Shown one piece after another: positions 53,410-56,139 of a stretch of DNA of 56,139 nt. Below the pieces are notes generated by a model. The model was not told the DNA's origin. It was given only the letters and a program-made list of their open reading frames with translations, and ran no database searches. A program made the translations under genes and the position numbers. How positions within the stretch are numbered: position 1 is the stretch's first letter; every line of letters begins with the position of its first letter. The DNA is from Nodosilinea sp. FACHB-141 (GTDB taxonomy: Bacteria; Cyanobacteriota; Cyanobacteriia; Phormidesmidales; Phormidesmidaceae), in contig NZ_JACJPP010000028.1 in the NCBI RefSeq assembly GCF_014696135.1, positions 1-56,139 on the forward strand, written 5' to 3'.

Positions 53410-53515
53410 ATTTAAGTTTAGATAGCTGTATGCAGCAGTTTTATAACGCTCGATTTGCCTTTAAGCTCTAGCGTGGCAAGGGTTTCAGGATATAAAAGCC
53501 TAAATTTGAGGCGCC

Positions 53516-53773
53516 CTAGTTAACTAGTGCATATCCTCGATAGCGCCTGCGTTTAAGAACATCCTGCATCAGCCGATTGCCTTCTTCTATGTCTGCGCAC
53601 AAGGTTTCGCACTGCCCACACTTACCCGTTCGGCGGCCACCCCACTTGCGTAGCAAGACCCACTCACCAAACAGGTTCTGGCGTAGAGCGCACCAGTAGT
53701 AGCGATCGCCCCGCTGCCAAAACAGCTCCTGCCACTGTGCTGGGTCATAGCTTAGCTGGGTCATAGGCTCCAC
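53516..53773 (-). CDS. WGR domain protein (85 aa)
   Basis: The small protein has the WGR-domain pattern: RYYWCALRQNLFGEWVLLRK followed by WGGRRTGKCGQCETL. WGR domains bind nucleic acids and are known from PARPs and bacterial stand-alone versions. ATG at 53764 (MTQLSYDP) is an alternative start three residues later. Two Cys pairs (CGQC and LC) could bind metal. It lies between parA and the YhcG-type gene, on the minus strand. Confidence 0.8.
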   Translation of the reverse strand: MEPMTQLSYDPAQWQELFWQRGDRYYWCALRQNLFGEWVLLRKWGGRRTGKCGQCETLCADIEEGNRLMQDVLKRRRYRGYALVN

Positions 53774-53853
53774 CTTCTCGATCCCAAAAAGCCTTGTAGC
53801 TCATTGCCGTCTTAGCCTGATAATAAGGGGTCTGCAAATGAAGGAAAAGTCCC

Positions 53854-54909
53854 TTGCCCCAAGACAATTCCCTATTTCCCGCCGACAATTATGATGTCTT
53901 TCTCAAGGACCTCAAAACCCGCATACGCCAGGCGCAAGTAAAGGCAGCTCTCGCCGTTAATAAAGAGCTGGTCATCCTGTACTGGCAAATTGGCAGGGAA
54001 ATCCTTGCCCGCCAGCAGCAGGAAGGATGGGGGGCAAAAGTCATTGACCGCCTCGCCAAAGATCTGAAGCGGGAGTTCCCCGACATGAAGGGGTTTTCAC
54101 CACGCAACCTCAAATACATGCGGGCTTTTGCGGAAGCTTACCCAGATCAAACAATTGTGCAGGAGGTGCTTGCACAAATTACCTGGTATCACAATCAAGC
54201 TCTCCTAGATAAGCTGAAAGCACCAGGTGAACGGCTCTGGTACGCCCAAGGCACTCTTAAGAATGGCTGGAGTCGGAGTATTTTGGCCATGCAGATTGAA
54301 TCCAACCTGTTCCAGCGTCAAGGTGGGGCAGTTACCAATTTTGAGCGCACCCTACCGCCGGAACAGTCTGATCTCGCTCAACAGCTGCTTAAGGACCCCT
54401 ACAATTTCGACTTTCTCAATCTGACATCCTCTATCCAAGAGCGAGAGCTAGAAAAGGCTCTGGTCGAACGAATTAGGGATTTTCTGCTGGAGCTGGGCGT
54501 CGGGTTTGCTTTCGTCGGCAGTCAATATCGATTGGAAGTCTCTGGCAATGAGTACTTTATGGATATGCTGTTCTACCACCTCAAGCTACGGTGTTATGTC
54601 GTCATTGACTTGAAGGTGACGGAATTTCGCCCTGAGTACACCGGCAAGATGAACTTCTACGTCGCGGCAGTGGATGATTTGTTGCGTCACCCGGATGACC
54701 AGCCCACTATCGGCATCGTGCTGTGTAAATCAAAGGATAAAACGATCGCTGAATACGCCCTGCGCAACGTCAACACCCCGATTGCCGTCACAACCCACAG
54801 CCTGCCAGACCAGCTCAAGGCCAATCTGCCTACCATCGAGGAGCTAGAAATGGAACTAGATGCAGTGGTGAGTGAGCTATCGGAAGGGAATGAAGCAGTT
54901 GAAGCGTGA
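53854..54909 (+). CDS. YhcG/DUF1016 family PD-(D/E)XK nuclease
   Basis: The start is TTG 53854, preceded by AAGGAAAAG. The 351-residue product has the DUF1016 N-terminal helical part (LVILYWQIGREILARQQQEG near 42-61; FSPRNLKYMRAFAEAYP near 80-96) and a C-terminal nuclease-like domain. The latter shows FVGSQYRLEVSGNEYFMDML, RCYVVIDLKVTEFRPEYTGK and IGIVLCKSKDK, which contain the usual Asp, Asp-Leu-Lys and Glu residues. Such proteins are common in mobile elements and restriction-like islands. Full length. Confidence 0.93.
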   Translation: MPQDNSLFPADNYDVFLKDLKTRIRQAQVKAALAVNKELVILYWQIGREILARQQQEGWGAKVIDRLAKDLKREFPDMKGFSPRNLKYMRAFAEAYPDQTIVQEVLAQITWYHNQALLDKLKAPGERLWYAQGTLKNGWSRSILAMQIESNLFQRQGGAVTNFERTLPPEQSDLAQQLLKDPYNFDFLNLTSSIQERELEKALVERIRDFLLELGVGFAFVGSQYRLEVSGNEYFMDMLFYHLKLRCYVVIDLKVTEFRPEYTGKMNFYVAAVDDLLRHPDDQPTIGIVLCKSKDKTIAEYALRNVNTPIAVTTHSLPDQLKANLPTIEELEMELDAVVSELSEGNEAVEA

Positions 54910-54963
54910 AATAGCCAAGGCATCTTCCGCGTCGATTTCGGTCACCCTATCAGTAAGGGTTCG

Positions 54964-56139
54964 CTAGGGTACTCCAATATCAGCAAGCTCTCCAGCCCCG
55001 AGAGAATTAATCCCACGCAGATAATAGAGCAGTAGCAACCGCTCCTCTTCCGTCAGCTCAGTCCAGCGCTTGTCCTCAAATCGGTCGGCAATAAACTGGC
55101 GAATCACCTCCCCAGACCAACCCAGGCTCCTAATCTGGTGTTGAATCTGCTCGTGCAGGGCTAGGTCATACGCTGCAGGCTCTGCCTCCTGTGGAAAAAC
55201 AACTTCATCCCCCCGCACCCCCCTATTCGGAGTAAAAGAATTTGTATCCGACCCCAACTCACCGGCGCAAAGCGCCTCACCCTTCATATCTCTCTCTGAG
55301 GGGTGTAATTCCTTAGTTTTTGGGGGTTCTGACGTTTCTAGTGTCGCTTCAGATCTCGCCTCTTCAGGAGCTAGGAGGCCTGCTGCTAGGGCAATTACAC
55401 CCTCTTGATGCTCGGGGTGCCAGAGGCGAAGGTGCTTGTAGAGGGTCTGCTGACTAACTCTGGCTCTTTGGGCGATCGCCTTGGCCCGGGCCGTAATCTG
55501 CTCGGGCAACTCTCCGGCCTGCTCTAAGTTGGTGTAGGTGGCGCGGATGCGATGCTGAGCGTCTTCGGTCTGCCGCTGGTTGAAGGGCACCAGGTTGTTC
55601 TTCGGGTGGCTGGTGTCACGAGTAGGGGTGGTGCCTAGGGGCCAGTAGTAGCCTTCGACGGCTCTGGCCCAGGCGATGACCTTGCGCTCGATGTCGTGCT
55701 GGTGGCGGCAGTACTGCTCGTAGCCGGGGCAATGGAGGGCGATGCGCAGGGTGTAGTCAATCAGGGATTGGCCTTGGTGACCCTCGAAGACGCGGCCGTA
55801 GCAGGCGATGGTTTTGAGCAGGTGGTTGGTCTGCCCGTAAGCGGTCCAGCCTTCGGTGATCTCGAGGTCGAGGTCGTGTCGCCAGCTCTCGACGGGGTGG
55901 CTGCGGCGTTTAGGCCGCTTGCGGTGGTTATCGCGGCCAATCTTCATCGCATGGCGCAGGGTGTCCATGTCTTGGTGGCTGGCGGCGCTATCCCAGAGCC
56001 AGAAGAAGCGGGCTAAGCTGTCGCCAATGGGGTTGAGGTCATCGTCAAGCAGGCAGGAGCCACTGCCAGGCTGAAGGGGCAGCCGGTGCCCCATGTATTC
56101 GATGAAGGCTTGAACGCCGTAGGCCTTGACGTTGGGGAA
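54964..56139 (-). CDS. Plasmid replication-protein-like gene, N-terminus cut by the window edge
   Basis: The frame is open through base 56139, so the N-terminal part is missing; the first ATG inside is at 56094. Visible residues (about 391) begin with NVKAYGVQAFIEYMGHRLPL and SGSCLLDDDLNPIGD, a pattern seen in primase-type (AEP-like) replication proteins. A helix-turn-helix-like segment follows (IAQRARVSQQTLYKHLRLWH), then a charged linker and a C-terminal helical region (EEERLLLLYYLRGIN). I read it as a plasmid replication initiator from context with parA and the recombinase. The AEP link is an inference. Confidence 0.55.
   Translation of the reverse strand, partial: FPNVKAYGVQAFIEYMGHRLPLQPGSGSCLLDDDLNPIGDSLARFFWLWDSAASHQDMDTLRHAMKIGRDNHRKRPKRRSHPVESWRHDLDLEITEGWTAYGQTNHLLKTIACYGRVFEGHQGQSLIDYTLRIALHCPGYEQYCRHQHDIERKVIAWARAVEGYYWPLGTTPTRDTSHPKNNLVPFNQRQTEDAQHRIRATYTNLEQAGELPEQITARAKAIAQRARVSQQTLYKHLRLWHPEHQEGVIALAAGLLAPEEARSEATLETSEPPKTKELHPSERDMKGEALCAGELGSDTNSFTPNRGVRGDEVVFPQEAEPAAYDLALHEQIQHQIRSLGWSGEVIRQFIADRFEDKRWTELTEEERLLLLYYLRGINSLGAGELADIGVP

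Noticed and set aside
1..56139. The window as a complete circular plasmid
   Set aside because: Both edge genes are cut at their N-termini and lie on opposite strands facing outward, so the ends cannot be joined directly.
1..56139. tRNA or rRNA genes
   Set aside because: I saw no cloverleaf-forming or rRNA-like conserved sequence on reading; a dedicated tRNA/rRNA scan was not possible.

Overview
The window is cyanobacterial. The palindrome GCGATCGC recurs throughout, and the gene content includes a full photosystem I PsaB, NDH-1 subunits NdhK and NdhH, and an SLH-OprB porin. The species cannot be fixed; a filamentous Leptolyngbya/Nodosilinea/Phormidium-like lineage is a guess. Both edges cut through genes. 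The right end has a plasmid-type backbone: a replication-like protein, ParA, its ribbon-helix-helix partner, a short tyrosine recombinase, a Uma2 nuclease and a YhcG-type nuclease. The left end has a plasmid-type ATPase and several small accessory genes. I therefore read the window as part of a large plasmid or integrated mobile region.

Layout. 1-7.1 kb: a truncated P-loop ATPase, small unknown genes, two tiny related membrane peptides, an SLH-OprB porin and a TPR lipoprotein. 7.7-15.3 kb: a dienelactone-hydrolase-like protein lacking its nucleophile, one arm of a ~0.9 kb inverted repeat, a DUF456 protein with an M48 peptidase, an AIM24 protein, a GNAT acetyltransferase and an ankyrin protein. 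16-27 kb: signalling genes (membrane WD40 protein, histidine kinase, XRE regulator coupled to a large hybrid kinase, and a 1238-residue HTH/NB-ARC/WD40 STAND protein). 27.2-34.6 kb: eight co-oriented genes for redox and hydrolytic chemistry (NAD(P)-binding proteins, alpha/beta hydrolases, a thioredoxin-reductase-like flavoprotein, a YbjQ protein and a membrane protein). Four of the intergenic regions here share a duplicated upstream sequence. 34.6-41.3 kb: decayed and mobile DNA with a recombinase, an orphan gene, repeats resembling a transposon end, the second arm of the inverted repeat, two broken genes and an isoaspartyl peptidase.

42.2-48.4 kb holds the most striking content: an orphan psaB without psaA, whose product has Gln where PsaB normally has Asp just after the second FX-ligand cysteine, and a tight ndhK-ndhH pair, a gene order unlike the usual ndhC-ndhK-ndhJ plus separate ndhH. 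Three decayed or unrelated genes lie around them (general-stress-protein remnant, HAD phosphatase, hflX remnant). My inference is an accessory set of alternative electron-transport subunits carried on a mobile replicon.

49-56 kb: an esterase, a disordered protein and the maintenance backbone. The partition partner gene carries repeated ATGTCTAGA-type sites inside its own coding sequence, and the same sites lie just upstream of parA. The gene may thus serve as both centromere and operator. A second short-repeat family (TGTCTCG type) forms arrays near both ends of the window.
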